A DNA stretch of 64,000 nucleotides from Allopusillimonas sp008369125 (GCF_008369125.1 NZ_VOAY01000001.1:1302001-1366000); one strand, 5' to 3'. Shown: positions 25,683-35,344, counted from the stretch's first letter. The notes: generated by a model from the sequence alone, not told the origin. Program-made: numbers and translations.

Positions 25683-26171
25683 TTACGCGGCCTGGTACTG
25701 AAGTGCCCGCTTGCGTACAAGCTCGAGCACGCCCTGACAGGCATCTTCGAGATAGTCGAGCACTTTGGCGAAGCCATCTGGGCCACCGTAGTAAGGATCA
25801 GGCACCGTCGCTTCTTCGAACTCGTTGGCAAAGCGCATAAGTAGCATGAGCTTGTGCTGGTATATTTTGGGACACTGTTGTTGCAGTGCGGAGAGGTTTT
25901 CCCAATCCATTGCCAAAATAAGGTCGAATTCGCGGAAGTCATCGGCGGTTACCTGCCGAGCGACGCATTGCGAAAGATCGTAGCCACGCTTGCGCGCAGC
26001 AGCCTGGGCACGGGCGTCTGGCGCCTCGCCAATATGGAAGCCGTGGGTACCGGCGGAATCGACACCAATGGCGCCCGAAAGCCCCGCCTCGTCGACGATA
26101 TGACGGAATACGCCTTCTGCGCTCGGTGAGCGGCAGATATTACCCATGCAAACGAAAAGTACCTTAGTCAT
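25683..26171 (-). CDS. Low-molecular-weight protein-tyrosine phosphatase
   Basis: A 162-residue enzyme from the Met at 26171 (MTKVLFVCMGNICRSPSAEG); the open frame extends 19 codons further upstream but the family begins at this strand. The P-loop is VCMGNICRSP with nucleophile Cys and Arg, and the general-acid Asp lies in VPDPYYGG. It removes phosphate from tyrosine, and in bacteria often partners a bacterial tyrosine kinase in polysaccharide production. No such kinase is visible here, and the location near iscR-uvrB looks like ordinary chromosomal synteny, so a capsule link is not supported. Confidence 0.93.
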   Translation of the reverse strand: MTKVLFVCMGNICRSPSAEGVFRHIVDEAGLSGAIGVDSAGTHGFHIGEAPDARAQAAARKRGYDLSQCVARQVTADDFREFDLILAMDWENLSALQQQCPKIYQHKLMLLMRFANEFEEATVPDPYYGGPDGFAKVLDYLEDACQGVLELVRKRALQYQAA

Positions 26172-26884
26172 CATAGACGAGAGTGTGAGGGAAAACCCGT
26201 TGTAAGGCAAGGCTTTTTGCAGAACCACAACGAGTTCTAAAGCCTTGTTGACAATAATTGAGAAACGGCAAAGTGCTGGGGTTTAATGCTGCTGTGTACA
26301 ACCTACCCGATACTGATAACAAGCCGTGCGAAATGCTGTGTGGGCCAATATTTACGCACTGCAGCAAAAACTAATGGCTGCAAGAAAGCCCACAAGATCG
26401 TTATGGTAAACCCTAGGTAATTGGAAAGCAATAACTGTTTTGAAACGGCGCAGCGGTTACCCGTAATTATCATGAACTTATTACAGATTGTTGGTTGTTT
26501 CCAACAATTTACAAAAAATATCCGCTACCTGCGCATCGCATGACCCCGTCACAGTAGAACTCAGGCTTGAGGGCATCAAACGCCCGCTCAGGTTGATCTG
26601 GGAGTATTGCAGCCCCAGCTCGCACGAAGGCGTCAAAAAAATCACCTTAAGGACACGCGTCCGACCTGCCACACGAAAAGGTCTGAAGAACCATTCTTAA
26701 AATACCTCATTCAAGATGCGTATGCGTAGCAATCATAGGCGTGAACACAAAACTCCAGACACTTCCAGCCGATACCTGATATTGGCGGCCACAGCCCATC
26801 GTCTACCCCGTCTACGTCATCGCCTACCCAGCGCATGACTCCCGCGTGCCGTGCCCGGAAGCGCTGGGGCCGGCATGCGTCAAA
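26172..26884. other. Gap without a supported gene
   Basis: About 710 bases between the phosphatase and uvrB. Only short frames with unconvincing composition occur. An 8-bp hairpin (ATTGTTGG, loop TTGTTT, CCAACAAT) lies at 26487-26508, of unknown meaning. No RNA gene is recognised. Confidence 0.4.
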
Positions 26885-28918
26885 TCAAGACAACAGCGCC
26901 CTCTCTTTGAGCCGGTTGAGTGCATCGCGCGCTGCCGCCGCCTGCTCAAACTCCAGGTTTTTGGCATGATCGGTCATTAATGCGCTTAGTCGCCGCATCT
27001 CGCGGGCCAGTGCTTTGTCATCACGCAATATTTCGAGTGGAATATCATCATCAGGCCTGGGCTGCACAGGCGCGCCCATGACGCCATCAATCAGTTCACG
27101 TACGGCCTTGTTGACGCCGCGTGCGGTAATGCCGTGCTCTTCATTAAATGCCAACTGTTTGAGACGTCGCCTTTCGGTCTCGTCCATGGCCCGCCGCATC
27201 GAATCGGTAATACGATCGGCGTACAAAATGGCGTGCCCGTTGATATTACGCGCTGCCCTGCCTATGGTCTGGATCAGGCTGCGCTCTGACCGCAAAAAGC
27301 CTTCTTTGTCGGCGTCGAGTATGGCCACCAGTGAAACTTCAGGGATATCAAGCCCCTCACGCAGCAAGTTAATACCTACCAGCACGTCAAATATACCGAG
27401 CCTGAGGTCGCGAATAATTTCAACGCGCTCTACCGTATCAATATCAGAATGCAGGTAACGCACTTTAAGGCCGCTTTCCACCAGATAGTCGGTAAGGTCC
27501 TCCGACATGCGCTTGGTCAGCGTGGTAACCAGTACACGCTCGCCCGCGGCAATACGTAGTTTGGCTTCACCCAGCAAATCATCAACCTGCGTTACGGCAG
27601 GCCGTATTTCTACCAAGGGATCAACCAGGCCTGTGGGTCGCACCACCTGCTCTACGACATTATCGGCGTGCTCGTGTTCGTATACAGATGGAGTTGCCGA
27701 TACAAACACGCACTGTCGCATGCGCTGCTCAAACTCTTCAAGTTTTAGCGGCCGGTTATCCATGGCGGAAGGTAGGCGAAAGCCGAATTGCACCAGGGTA
27801 GATTTGCGTGAACGGTCACCCCTGTACATGGCACTTAACTGCCCCATGGTGACGTGGCTTTCGTCGATAAACATGAGGGCGTCGCGAGGCAGGTAGTCAA
27901 TAAGTGTTGGCGGAGGGTCACCGGGTGCTGCACCTGAAAGATGCCTGGAGTAGTTTTCAATGCCTTTGCAAAACCCCAGCTCCTGCATCATTTCCAGATC
28001 AAAACGGGTACGCTGCTCCAGCCTTTGCGCTTCGACCAGCTTGCCCTCTTGCGTTAGCAAGGCCAAACGCTCGCGCAATTCAACTTTAATGGTTTCGATG
28101 GCACGCAATATGGTTTCGCGCGGCGTCACGTAATGCGAGCTTGGAAACACCGTAAAGCGGGGGATTTTCTGGCGTATCTTGCCAGTGAGCGGGTCAAACA
28201 TCTGCAGCGATTCGATTTCGTCATCGAATAGCGTAATGCGCAAGGCCAGCTCGGCGTGTTCTGCCGGGAACACATCAATGGTTTCGCCACGCGCCCGGAA
28301 ATTGCCTCGGGTAAATTCGACGTCGTTGCGCTCGTACTGCATGGCGACCAGCCGACCCAGCAGTTGCTGACGCGGAATGCGATCACCACAACGCAGCGTA
28401 AGCACCATGGCGTGATAGTCGCCCGGGTTACCTATACCGTAAATACAGGAGACGGTACCCACAATGATGGTGTCGCGGCGCTCAAGCAGGCTTTTGGTGG
28501 CCGACAGCCGCATCTGCTCGATGTGCTCATTGATGGATGAGTCTTTCTCGATGAAGAGATCACGCGCCGCCACGTAGGCTTCGGGCTGATAGTAGTCGTA
28601 ATACGACACAAAGTACTCAACGGCATTACGCGGAAAAAACTCGCGCATTTCAGCATATAGCTGAGCCGCCAGCGTTTTGTTGGGCGCAAGCACGATGGCC
28701 GGTCTGCCCGTGCGGGCGATGACGTTGGCCATGGTGTAGGTTTTGCCTGAGCCAGTTACCCCTAGCAGGGTCTGAAACATAAGCCCATCATCAATGCCAT
28801 CAACCAGGGCATCGATGGCCGCCGGCTGGTCACCGGCCGGGGGATACGGCTGGTAAAGTTGAAACGGGCTGCCTTCAAACTCAAGAAAACCGGGGGCTGC
28901 AAGATTAACACTAACCAT
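26885..28918 (-). CDS. uvrB: Excinuclease ABC subunit UvrB
   Basis: A 677-residue DNA-repair helicase-like protein that verifies damage delivered by UvrA and recruits UvrC. Walker A is GVTGSGKTYT (about residue 54), the beta-hairpin region is YYDYYQPEAYV, motif DESH is at FIDESHVT, and helicase motifs V and VI are NLLREGLDIPEVSLVAILDADKEGFLRSE and QTIGRAARN. The C-terminal UVR motif that contacts UvrC (MTDHAKNLEFEQAAAARDALNRLKE) is intact. Full length for the family. It is divergent from the aminotransferase gene with 83 bases between. I see no LexA box there, although uvrB is SOS-regulated in E. coli. Confidence 0.98.
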   Translation of the reverse strand: MVSVNLAAPGFLEFEGSPFQLYQPYPPAGDQPAAIDALVDGIDDGLMFQTLLGVTGSGKTYTMANVIARTGRPAIVLAPNKTLAAQLYAEMREFFPRNAVEYFVSYYDYYQPEAYVAARDLFIEKDSSINEHIEQMRLSATKSLLERRDTIIVGTVSCIYGIGNPGDYHAMVLTLRCGDRIPRQQLLGRLVAMQYERNDVEFTRGNFRARGETIDVFPAEHAELALRITLFDDEIESLQMFDPLTGKIRQKIPRFTVFPSSHYVTPRETILRAIETIKVELRERLALLTQEGKLVEAQRLEQRTRFDLEMMQELGFCKGIENYSRHLSGAAPGDPPPTLIDYLPRDALMFIDESHVTMGQLSAMYRGDRSRKSTLVQFGFRLPSAMDNRPLKLEEFEQRMRQCVFVSATPSVYEHEHADNVVEQVVRPTGLVDPLVEIRPAVTQVDDLLGEAKLRIAAGERVLVTTLTKRMSEDLTDYLVESGLKVRYLHSDIDTVERVEIIRDLRLGIFDVLVGINLLREGLDIPEVSLVAILDADKEGFLRSERSLIQTIGRAARNINGHAILYADRITDSMRRAMDETERRRLKQLAFNEEHGITARGVNKAVRELIDGVMGAPVQPRPDDDIPLEILRDDKALAREMRRLSALMTDHAKNLEFEQAAAARDALNRLKERALLS

Positions 28919-29001
28919 CGCGTACTAGACTTTTTAAGGGTAAACCCCTTATTATCACATTAATACTCTTTCTTTTCCCCACTACTTTTTGCTTCCCTAA
29001 C

Positions 29002-30204
29002 ATGACATCTCTCTTTGAAGGCGTCGAACTGGCGCCGCGCGATCCTATTCTTGGTCTTAACGAACAATATAACGCCGATGCGCGCACCAGCAAGGTCAAC
29101 CTTGGTGTAGGTGTTTATTATGACGACCAAGGGCGCATTCCGCTGCTCGACGCCGTCCGCAAGGCCGAAGACGCCTTGGTACAAGCGCACTCGCCGCGCG
29201 GCTATCTGCCTATCGACGGCATCCCCGGCTACAACTCGGGCGCGCAAGCCCTGCTGCTTGGCAAAAACTCTCCTCTGCTGGCCTCGGGCCGTGTGCTAAC
29301 AGCACAAACCCTGGGTGGTACGGGTGCCCTCAAAATTGGTGCTGACTTCCTCAAGCTATTGCTGCCCAACTCCAAAGTTGTCATCAGCAACCCCAGCTGG
29401 GAAAACCACCGTGCACTGTTCCAGGCCGCAGGCTTTACGGTAGACACCTACCCCTACTATGACGCTGCTACGCATGGCCTGGACTTTGCCGGCATGCTCA
29501 GCGGTCTGCAGGCGCTGCCCGAAAAAACCATTGTGGTGCTGCACGCTTGCTGTCACAACCCCACGGGTGTTGATCCTACACTTGATCAATGGAAGCAGAT
29601 CGTTGAAGTGGTCAAGCAAAAAAATCTTGTACCTTTTGTCGACATTGCTTACCAAGGCTTTGGTGACGGGCTCGAAGAAGACGCTGCTGTTGCGCGTCTG
29701 TTTGCTGACAGCGACCTCACCATGCTGATCAGCTCGTCTTTCTCCAAGTCGTTCTCACTGTATGGCGAACGCGTGGGTGCGCTCACTTTAGTATGCTCGT
29801 CCAAAGAAGAAAGCACACGCGTGCTCAGTCAGCTCAAGCGCGTTATTCGCACCAACTACTCCAACCCACCTACACATGGCGGCAAAATTGTGGCGTCGGT
29901 GCTAAACACGCCTGAGCTTAATGATGTCTGGACGGCAGAGCTTGCAAGCATGCGTGATCGCATCCGCACTATGCGAACTCAGTTGGTCGAAAAGCTAAAG
30001 GCGAATGGCGTCAGCCAGGACTTTGACTTCGTCCTGAAGCAGCGCGGCATGTTCTCGTATTCCGGCCTGACATCCGAACAGGTTGATCGTCTGCGCGAAG
30101 AACACGGTGTATACGCGGTCAGCAGTGGCCGTATTTGCGTTGCTGCACTAAACAGCGGCAATATTGATGCCGTGGCCAAAGCGATTGCGGCGGTTATCGC
30201 CTAG
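29002..30204 (+). CDS. tyrB: Aromatic-amino-acid / aspartate aminotransferase (class I, TyrB/AspC group)
   Basis: A 400-residue PLP aminotransferase. The start MTSLFEGVELAPRDPILGLNEQYNADARTSKVNLGVGVYYDD, the HNPTG motif (CHNPTGVDPT), the PLP lysine in SSSFSKSFSLYGERVGAL and the substrate Arg in GMFSYSGL...VSSGRICVAAL place it in the Ia subgroup. It exchanges amino groups between aspartate or aromatic amino acids and 2-oxoglutarate in the cytoplasm. TyrB and AspC cannot be separated safely from sequence. Single gene, divergent from uvrB. Confidence 0.92.
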   Translation: MTSLFEGVELAPRDPILGLNEQYNADARTSKVNLGVGVYYDDQGRIPLLDAVRKAEDALVQAHSPRGYLPIDGIPGYNSGAQALLLGKNSPLLASGRVLTAQTLGGTGALKIGADFLKLLLPNSKVVISNPSWENHRALFQAAGFTVDTYPYYDAATHGLDFAGMLSGLQALPEKTIVVLHACCHNPTGVDPTLDQWKQIVEVVKQKNLVPFVDIAYQGFGDGLEEDAAVARLFADSDLTMLISSSFSKSFSLYGERVGALTLVCSSKEESTRVLSQLKRVIRTNYSNPPTHGGKIVASVLNTPELNDVWTAELASMRDRIRTMRTQLVEKLKANGVSQDFDFVLKQRGMFSYSGLTSEQVDRLREEHGVYAVSSGRICVAALNSGNIDAVAKAIAAVIA

Positions 30205-30283
30205 TCGTTTAGCCCTGGGGCCAGTACACCGCGAAGTAGCGGCCTGGCCCTCTATGCTTTCCCAAATGCTCCGTCTCATGCAG

Positions 30284-30444
30284 TGAGCCACACCCCAAAA
30301 TTGGACACAGATCCAATCCTTGGGGTGGATCAGCTCAAATCAGCTCGAGCCCTGCGAAGTTAAACGTTTTCTCTTAACTTCGTGTCCAGAAGATTAATTT
30401 CTCTCCAGGCGTCATAAGCCGTCCAGCTTCTGGGGGTCAGTTCA
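30284..30444. mobile_element. Candidate MITE or solo ends of an IS3-type element
   Basis: A 161-base stretch framed by imperfect inverted ends: TGAGCCACACCCCAAAATTGG at 30284 and, on the other strand from 30444, TGAACTGACCCCCAGAAGCTGG. Both have the TGA..CCCC..A.AA..TGGAC pattern of IS3-family termini. The interior encodes nothing. It looks like an internally deleted element. It lies in the 521-base gap between the aminotransferase and lexA; the rest of that gap holds only the SOS box. Confidence 0.5.
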
Positions 30445-30698
30445 CGCATGCCGTCGGAGCATTTTGTTGGCGTGCGCAAATTGAATCCACTTCGTTCTTA
30501 ATTAGCACTTTAGCCTGATGAATTCCGGCCAGATTCAAGGCGTATTCACGATATATTTACTTGTTTTAAGTCCACTCTGGCCGCTGTAAAACCCGCTTTA
30601 ATTGGCCAATGCCAAGAGATACGCGGTCAAAACGGGCCAAAACCGCTTAAAACCCTTATGTCGCTTGATCTTCCGGCAAATATGTTGCAGAATTCAGA

Positions 30699-30714
30699 CT
30701 GTATAAAAATACAG
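30699..30714. promoter_or_regulatory. LexA (SOS) box upstream of lexA
   Basis: CTGTATAAAAATACAG, a 16-base palindrome with the CTGT-N8-ACAG core of the proteobacterial SOS box, 12 bases before the lexA start codon. It implies autoregulation. Confidence 0.92.
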
Positions 30715-30725
30715 TTCGGAAGACT

Positions 30726-31391
30726 ATGGCCGTCAAACTCACCGCTCGTCAGCAACAAATACTCGATTTGATCCGCAGCGAGATCATACGCACGGGTTTT
30801 CCACCCACGCGTGCCGAAATCGCCAGCGTACTGGGTTTCCGCTCGCCCAACGCTGCCGAAGATCATCTTAAGGCGCTTGCCCGCAAAGGAGCTATCGAGC
30901 TAACTCCTGGCGCGTCACGCGGAATCCGGCTTACCGAAACAGGCCCGGTCGGGGGCCTCGCTGCCGATTTGGGCGGCTCTTCGCTTTCCAGAGCCTTTGC
31001 GCCGCTATTGGTGCCGCTCGTCGGGCGTGTGGCCGCGGGTAGCCCCATACTGGCGGCTGAACACGTTGAGCGTGAAGTCGGTATCGAACCTTCTTTGTTT
31101 ACCCAAACCCCAGACTACCTATTACGGGTGCGCGGCCTAAGTATGCGTGATGCAGGCATACTTGATGGCGACTTGCTGGCGGTACGCAAGTCACCTGAAG
31201 CCCGAAACGGCCAGATTGTCGTTGCACGGCTGGGTGATGAGGTTACGGTTAAGCGGTTTTCGCGTCACGGCCGCCATATACAACTGCTGCCTGAAAACCC
31301 CGATTTCGAGCCTATTAACGTAAGCTCTGATGACGAATTTTCTCTGGAAGGGATTGCTGTTGGGTTAATTCGCAGCACGCCGCTGCAGTAA
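30726..31391 (+). CDS. lexA: SOS repressor LexA
   Basis: A 221-residue repressor. The N-terminal winged helix has LTARQQQILDLI and FPPTRAEIASVLGFRSPNAAEDHLKALARKG. The self-cleavage site is the Ala-Gly in VGRVAAGSP, and the catalytic dyad is Ser in GLSMRDAGILDGD and Lys in DEVTVKRF. RecA filaments trigger cleavage after DNA damage, releasing the SOS genes. Slightly longer than E. coli LexA (202) because of a Gly/Ser-rich linker, as in other betaproteobacteria. A near-perfect SOS box overlaps its promoter. Confidence 0.98.
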   Translation: MAVKLTARQQQILDLIRSEIIRTGFPPTRAEIASVLGFRSPNAAEDHLKALARKGAIELTPGASRGIRLTETGPVGGLAADLGGSSLSRAFAPLLVPLVGRVAAGSPILAAEHVEREVGIEPSLFTQTPDYLLRVRGLSMRDAGILDGDLLAVRKSPEARNGQIVVARLGDEVTVKRFSRHGRHIQLLPENPDFEPINVSSDDEFSLEGIAVGLIRSTPLQ

Positions 31392-31427
31392 TTACTTGGC
31401 GCTTCAGCAAACTTGCACGCCTTACTT

Positions 31428-31464
31428 GGCGCTGTAACGGGCAGCTTGCCCGGCCTACAGCGCC
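31428..31464. terminator. Two-tier hairpin in the lexA 3' region
   Basis: GGCGCTGTA (31428-31436) pairs perfectly with TACAGCGCC (31456-31464), enclosing CGGGCA/TGCCCG with a GCT loop. No T run follows, so it may stabilise the lexA 3' end rather than terminate. A 12-base direct repeat TTACTTGGCGCT occurs at 31392-31403 and 31422-31433. Confidence 0.45.
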
Positions 31465-31570
31465 CGCTGTATGCACAGATTATTTAGCTACGGCCAATGC
31501 AACGCGCGCACGGTAATGATGCCAACATATATTTTTATTATTGTCGGGTGCACATCGTACCTAACTGGCA

Positions 31571-32602
31571 TTAATCAAAAACCGCCTCAAGCCGCTCGGC
31601 ATCCAACGCCTTAAGTGCCCACCCCTGAAGCGTTGCAGTATCTGCCTGCGCAATGCGGGTAGCTACCCACGCCGGCAACTGACCAAACCGGCGCTCAAGC
31701 ATTGCTGACAGCAGCCGTGCGGCGCTGTTTCTGCCTTCTTGACGTCCTTCTTCACGACCTTTTTGCAGGCCACGGGCCTCACCCAAACGTTCGATGCTAG
31801 TTACATAAGGCATGTTAAGCTCCGTTTCTATTGCTCCTACGGCCTGTTCAAAGGCCGGTTCAAGATCTTTGGGAAGACACATTATCCAGTCGATAATGCG
31901 GAATAGCTGCTGGATGCGCCGGCGATCGTAACGATGCTGAAACAGCAAGCGAATAAGCCTGACTTTAGTCAACAAGCGCTCGCTTGCGCCATGATGCGCC
32001 TGGGCATCTAGCTGGGCCATTACCACTAAAGCAAACGGATTGAGCGCCGCAAGATCAACCAATGACACTCTGTCATCCTCCCAACGGCGCAAGTGTACGA
32101 CGGGAAAACGAAAACACATTTGACATTTGCCTAGACGTTGACGGTGCACCAATACGGATGGCCCGCCTGTGCTTGAAGTAAGAATGACCAGGCTATAAAA
32201 CGAAGTATTCCTGGCCTCAAGCTCGATTCGGTCTGAAGAACCCACGCCCACCATTTTCTGTCGCACGTAGCGGTCCCATATGCGATAAAAATACGTGAAC
32301 ATGCGTTGAGCCAGCTGGGCAAGGCTTGTGCCGCTTGGCGGGCCGCTTTCAACTTCAACATGCACCAGAACCCAGGCCTGGCCATTATCAAGACGATGCA
32401 GCTTGACGAGTTTGTCAGCATAGCGACGACCATTTGGCGAGTCGGGGGCAAGGGCTTGCAGCTCTGTATCAAGAAACACCGGTGCGACGGACCAGTCAAT
32501 AAGCACATGCAATTCGGGCGCCAGTAACGCGACGAAATCTTCAAAAAAGTAATTAAGCGCCTCTTTCCAGGGGCTGTCGTAATCAGTGGCTTGCGTTGAC
32601 AT
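31571..32602 (-). CDS. Rpn-family PD-(D/E)XK nuclease / putative transposase (intact copy)
   Basis: A 343-residue protein of the recombination-promoting nuclease (Rpn, PDDEXK_2) superfamily. The N-terminal nuclease core reads DYDSPWKEALNYFFEDFVALLAPELH..IDW, then VFLDTELQALA and WVLVHVEVES, matching the family's D...E-x-E pattern. A middle helical region follows, then a Gln/Lys/Arg/Glu-rich segment (LQKGREEGRQEGRN) and a C-terminal block with Trp. Such genes are scattered in multiple copies and promote RecA-independent recombination in E. coli; whether this one does is unknown. It is the intact relative of the broken gene at 16488-17504. Single gene, convergent with lexA. Confidence 0.8.
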   Translation of the reverse strand: MSTQATDYDSPWKEALNYFFEDFVALLAPELHVLIDWSVAPVFLDTELQALAPDSPNGRRYADKLVKLHRLDNGQAWVLVHVEVESGPPSGTSLAQLAQRMFTYFYRIWDRYVRQKMVGVGSSDRIELEARNTSFYSLVILTSSTGGPSVLVHRQRLGKCQMCFRFPVVHLRRWEDDRVSLVDLAALNPFALVVMAQLDAQAHHGASERLLTKVRLIRLLFQHRYDRRRIQQLFRIIDWIMCLPKDLEPAFEQAVGAIETELNMPYVTSIERLGEARGLQKGREEGRQEGRNSAARLLSAMLERRFGQLPAWVATRIAQADTATLQGWALKALDAERLEAVFD

Positions 32603-32732
32603 CGGAAGCTTTAGGCTATTGTTGCAGGAGACACTACTTTAATGTCGCGCCCTACTGCCCCACGCGCTTGAAGCTAGGCAATATCCATCCGTAAATGTCC
32701 TGATTGCCCCTGCGGTTTATGACGCAAAAAAA

Positions 32733-32812
32733 CCCCGCCTTGCCCTGAATTTACGCCTGTTTGGACATTGTCCAAACAGGCATGTTGTTCAGTTGCAGGA
32801 CGAGGTTTCAGG
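32733..32812 (-). terminator. Composite terminator of lon
   Basis: Read on the minus strand after the lon stop: AAACCTCG..CCT pairs with AGGCGGGGTTT, ending in a run of seven T. Enclosed is a perfect inverted repeat with 13-base arms (GCCTGTTTGGACA and TGTCCAAACAGGC) around one base at 32755-32781. The nested structure should terminate lon transcription. Confidence 0.75.
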
Positions 32813-32828
32813 CTTGCAGTGTGATCGA

Positions 32829-35309
32829 TTAGTGCTTGATCAAACCATCAGACCCAACATCGGTAACGGGGTTGGCGCGAGCCGCTGCCGCGGCCTCTGC
32901 CGCCAGACGAGCCACTTCTTCGTCAGACAACGGCGTTGGCATGGTTTCGAGTGCCACTTCAAGTACGCGATCGATCCAGCGCACAGGAATGATTTCGAGG
33001 TGGTTCTTTACGTTGTCTGGGATCTCGGCGAGATCTTTGACGTTTTCCTCAGGAATCATTACTGTTTTGATGCCACCACGGTGCGCCGCCAGCAGCTTTT
33101 CTTTCAGGCCACCGATGGGGAGCACTTCGCCGCGCAAGGTGATCTCACCCGTCATGGCCACATCTGCGCGCACTGGGATGCCAGTAAGCGCCGATACCAT
33201 GGCAGTGGTGATGGCAATACCTGCAGACGGCCCGTCTTTGGGTGTTGCCCCTTCAGGAAAGTGCACGTGCAGGTCACGCTTTTCGAAGGCCGTGTTGCCG
33301 ATGCCCCATTTTTGGGCACGCGACCGCACGACGGTACGCGCAGCTTCAACGGACTCTTTCATGACGTCGCCCAATGAACCGGTGCGCTGCACCAGGCCTT
33401 TACCCGGCATGTCTGCAACCTCAATAGTGAGCAGATCACCACCGACTTCAGTCCAGGCCAGACCAGTAACTTGACCGACCTTGTTCTCTTTTTCGGCCAG
33501 GCCATAGCTAAACCGTCGCACACCAAGAAAGTCTGCCAGGTTTTCGGCCGTGACATCTACATGCTCAACGGGCTGAGCTGTTTGACTTTTGGCTTTCTTT
33601 TTGGCAACGACCGGGTTTTTGCTGAGCAAGCGCTTGACCACTTTACGACAGATTTTGCTGATTTCGCGCTCGAGCGCCCGCACACCTGCTTCGCGAGTGT
33701 AATAACGCACAATGTCACGAATGGCAGACTCTTCGATGCTGAGCTCGCCTTCTTGCACGCCGTTGTTCTTCATGAGCTTGGGCAGCAGGTGATCGAAGGC
33801 GATATGCACTTTTTCGTCTTCGGTGTAACCCGACAAGCGAATGACTTCCATACGGTCGAGCAGCGCCGGCGGTATGTTGAGCGTGTTGCTCGTGGCCACA
33901 AACATGGTGTCGGACAGATCGAAGTCGACCTCAATGTAGTGGTCTTGGAACGTATGGTTTTGTTCAGGATCAAGCACCTCGAGCAATGCCGACGATGGGT
34001 CGCCCCTGAAATCTGCACCCATCTTGTCGATTTCGTCGAGCAAGAACAACGGGTTGCGCACCCCTACCTTGGACATGTTTTGCAGAATTTTGCCTGGCAT
34101 GGAACCAATGTAGGTACGACGGTGACCGCGGATCTCTGCCTCATCGCGCACGCCACCCAGGGCCATCCGCGTGAACTTGCGGTTGGTGGCACGTGCAATG
34201 GACTGGCCCAGCGAGGTTTTACCCACCCCAGGAGGCCCTACCAGACAGAGAATGGGCGCCTTGAGCTTTTCAACGCGCTGCTGCACGGCCAGGTACTCAA
34301 TAATGCGTTCTTTGACCTTTTCTAGGCCGTAGTGATCCGCGTCAAGCACCTGCTCGGCGTTGGTAATAGAGTTGTTGACACGGCTTTTCTTGCGCCATGG
34401 CAGACTGATGACGGTGTCGATGTAGTTGCGCACCACGGTTGCCTCGGCAGACATGGGCGACATGAGCTTAAGTTTTTTAACCTCAGCGTCTACCTTTTTG
34501 CGGGCTTCTTTCGGCAAGTGAGCAGCTTCGATTTTTTTCTCGAGCTCTTCAATGTCAGCACCATCTTCGCCCTCGCCCAGCTCTTTCTGAATGGCTTTTA
34601 CTTGCTCATTGAGATAGTAGTCGCGCTGGCTTTTTTCCATCTGCTTTTTGACACGGCCACGAATGCGCTTCTCAACCTGCAGTATGTCGATCTCGGATTC
34701 GAGTTGCGACAACAGGGTTTCAAGGCGTGGGGCGGTGCCGACGACCTCAAGCATGGATTGTTTTTGCTCGAGCTTAAGCGGCAGGTGGGCAGCGATGGTG
34801 TCGGCAAGACGCCCTGCATCGTCAATACCCGCCAAGGACGTAAGAATTTCTTGGGGGATTTTTTTATTGAGTTTGACGTATTGCTCAAACTGGGCAACCA
34901 CAGCACGTCGCAGCGCTTCGGATTCTGCGCCTTGGTCGGCTTCGACCTCAACAGGTACGACTACCGCCATGAAGTGCGTTTCGGCATCGCTGACGCTTTG
35001 AATGCGCGCGCGCTGCACACCTTCTACCAGCACCTTAACCGTGCCGTCAGGCAATTTGAGCATTTGAAGAATGCTTGCTGCACAGCCGATCTCGTAGAGA
35101 TCTTCTGGGGTGGGGTCATCTTTGCCGGCTGACTTTTGCGCCACCAGCATGATGTTGTTACCGGATTCCATTGCCAGCTCGAGCGCTTTGATGGAGCGTG
35201 GTCGACCGACGAACAGGGGAATCACCATATGCGGAAACACCACGACGTCGCGCAATGGCAACAGCGGCAAGTCCGTAGGTTCTGAAGTGAGAATCTGGCT
35301 CGCAGACAT
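32829..35309 (-). CDS. lon: ATP-dependent protease Lon
   Basis: An 826-residue AAA+ serine protease. Domains: N-terminal substrate-recognition (about 12-210, starting LPLLPLRDVVVFPHMVIPLFVGR), coiled coil (about 215-310), AAA+ module (Walker A GPPGVGKTS, Walker B LLDEIDKMG) and the proteolytic domain with the Ser in KDGPSAGIA and the downstream Lys in GGLKEKLLAAHRGG. A short Lys-rich insert (KKKAKSQTAQ, about residue 580) precedes the protease domain. It degrades misfolded and regulatory proteins in the cytoplasm. It follows clpX on the same strand but has its own heat-shock-like promoter and terminator. Confidence 0.98.
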   Translation of the reverse strand: MSASQILTSEPTDLPLLPLRDVVVFPHMVIPLFVGRPRSIKALELAMESGNNIMLVAQKSAGKDDPTPEDLYEIGCAASILQMLKLPDGTVKVLVEGVQRARIQSVSDAETHFMAVVVPVEVEADQGAESEALRRAVVAQFEQYVKLNKKIPQEILTSLAGIDDAGRLADTIAAHLPLKLEQKQSMLEVVGTAPRLETLLSQLESEIDILQVEKRIRGRVKKQMEKSQRDYYLNEQVKAIQKELGEGEDGADIEELEKKIEAAHLPKEARKKVDAEVKKLKLMSPMSAEATVVRNYIDTVISLPWRKKSRVNNSITNAEQVLDADHYGLEKVKERIIEYLAVQQRVEKLKAPILCLVGPPGVGKTSLGQSIARATNRKFTRMALGGVRDEAEIRGHRRTYIGSMPGKILQNMSKVGVRNPLFLLDEIDKMGADFRGDPSSALLEVLDPEQNHTFQDHYIEVDFDLSDTMFVATSNTLNIPPALLDRMEVIRLSGYTEDEKVHIAFDHLLPKLMKNNGVQEGELSIEESAIRDIVRYYTREAGVRALEREISKICRKVVKRLLSKNPVVAKKKAKSQTAQPVEHVDVTAENLADFLGVRRFSYGLAEKENKVGQVTGLAWTEVGGDLLTIEVADMPGKGLVQRTGSLGDVMKESVEAARTVVRSRAQKWGIGNTAFEKRDLHVHFPEGATPKDGPSAGIAITTAMVSALTGIPVRADVAMTGEITLRGEVLPIGGLKEKLLAAHRGGIKTVMIPEENVKDLAEIPDNVKNHLEIIPVRWIDRVLEVALETMPTPLSDEEVARLAAEAAAAARANPVTDVGSDGLIKH

Positions 35310-35344
35310 AGTAATTTCCTTAAAATTTACCTCTAGATGAAAAC

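Noticed and set aside
25683..26171. Tyrosine phosphatase as part of capsule regulation
   Set aside because: No tyrosine kinase (Wzc-type) is present, the exporter is ABC-type, and the gene sits in housekeeping synteny.
28919..29001. LexA box expected before uvrB
   Set aside because: Searched both strands of the 83-base gap for CTGT-N8-ACAG; none found. Only a weak AAGGG/CCCTT hairpin is present.
33471..35132. Two plus-strand frames of 284 and 266 codons
   Set aside because: They lie wholly antisense to lon, whose frame is certain; arise from its codon bias.
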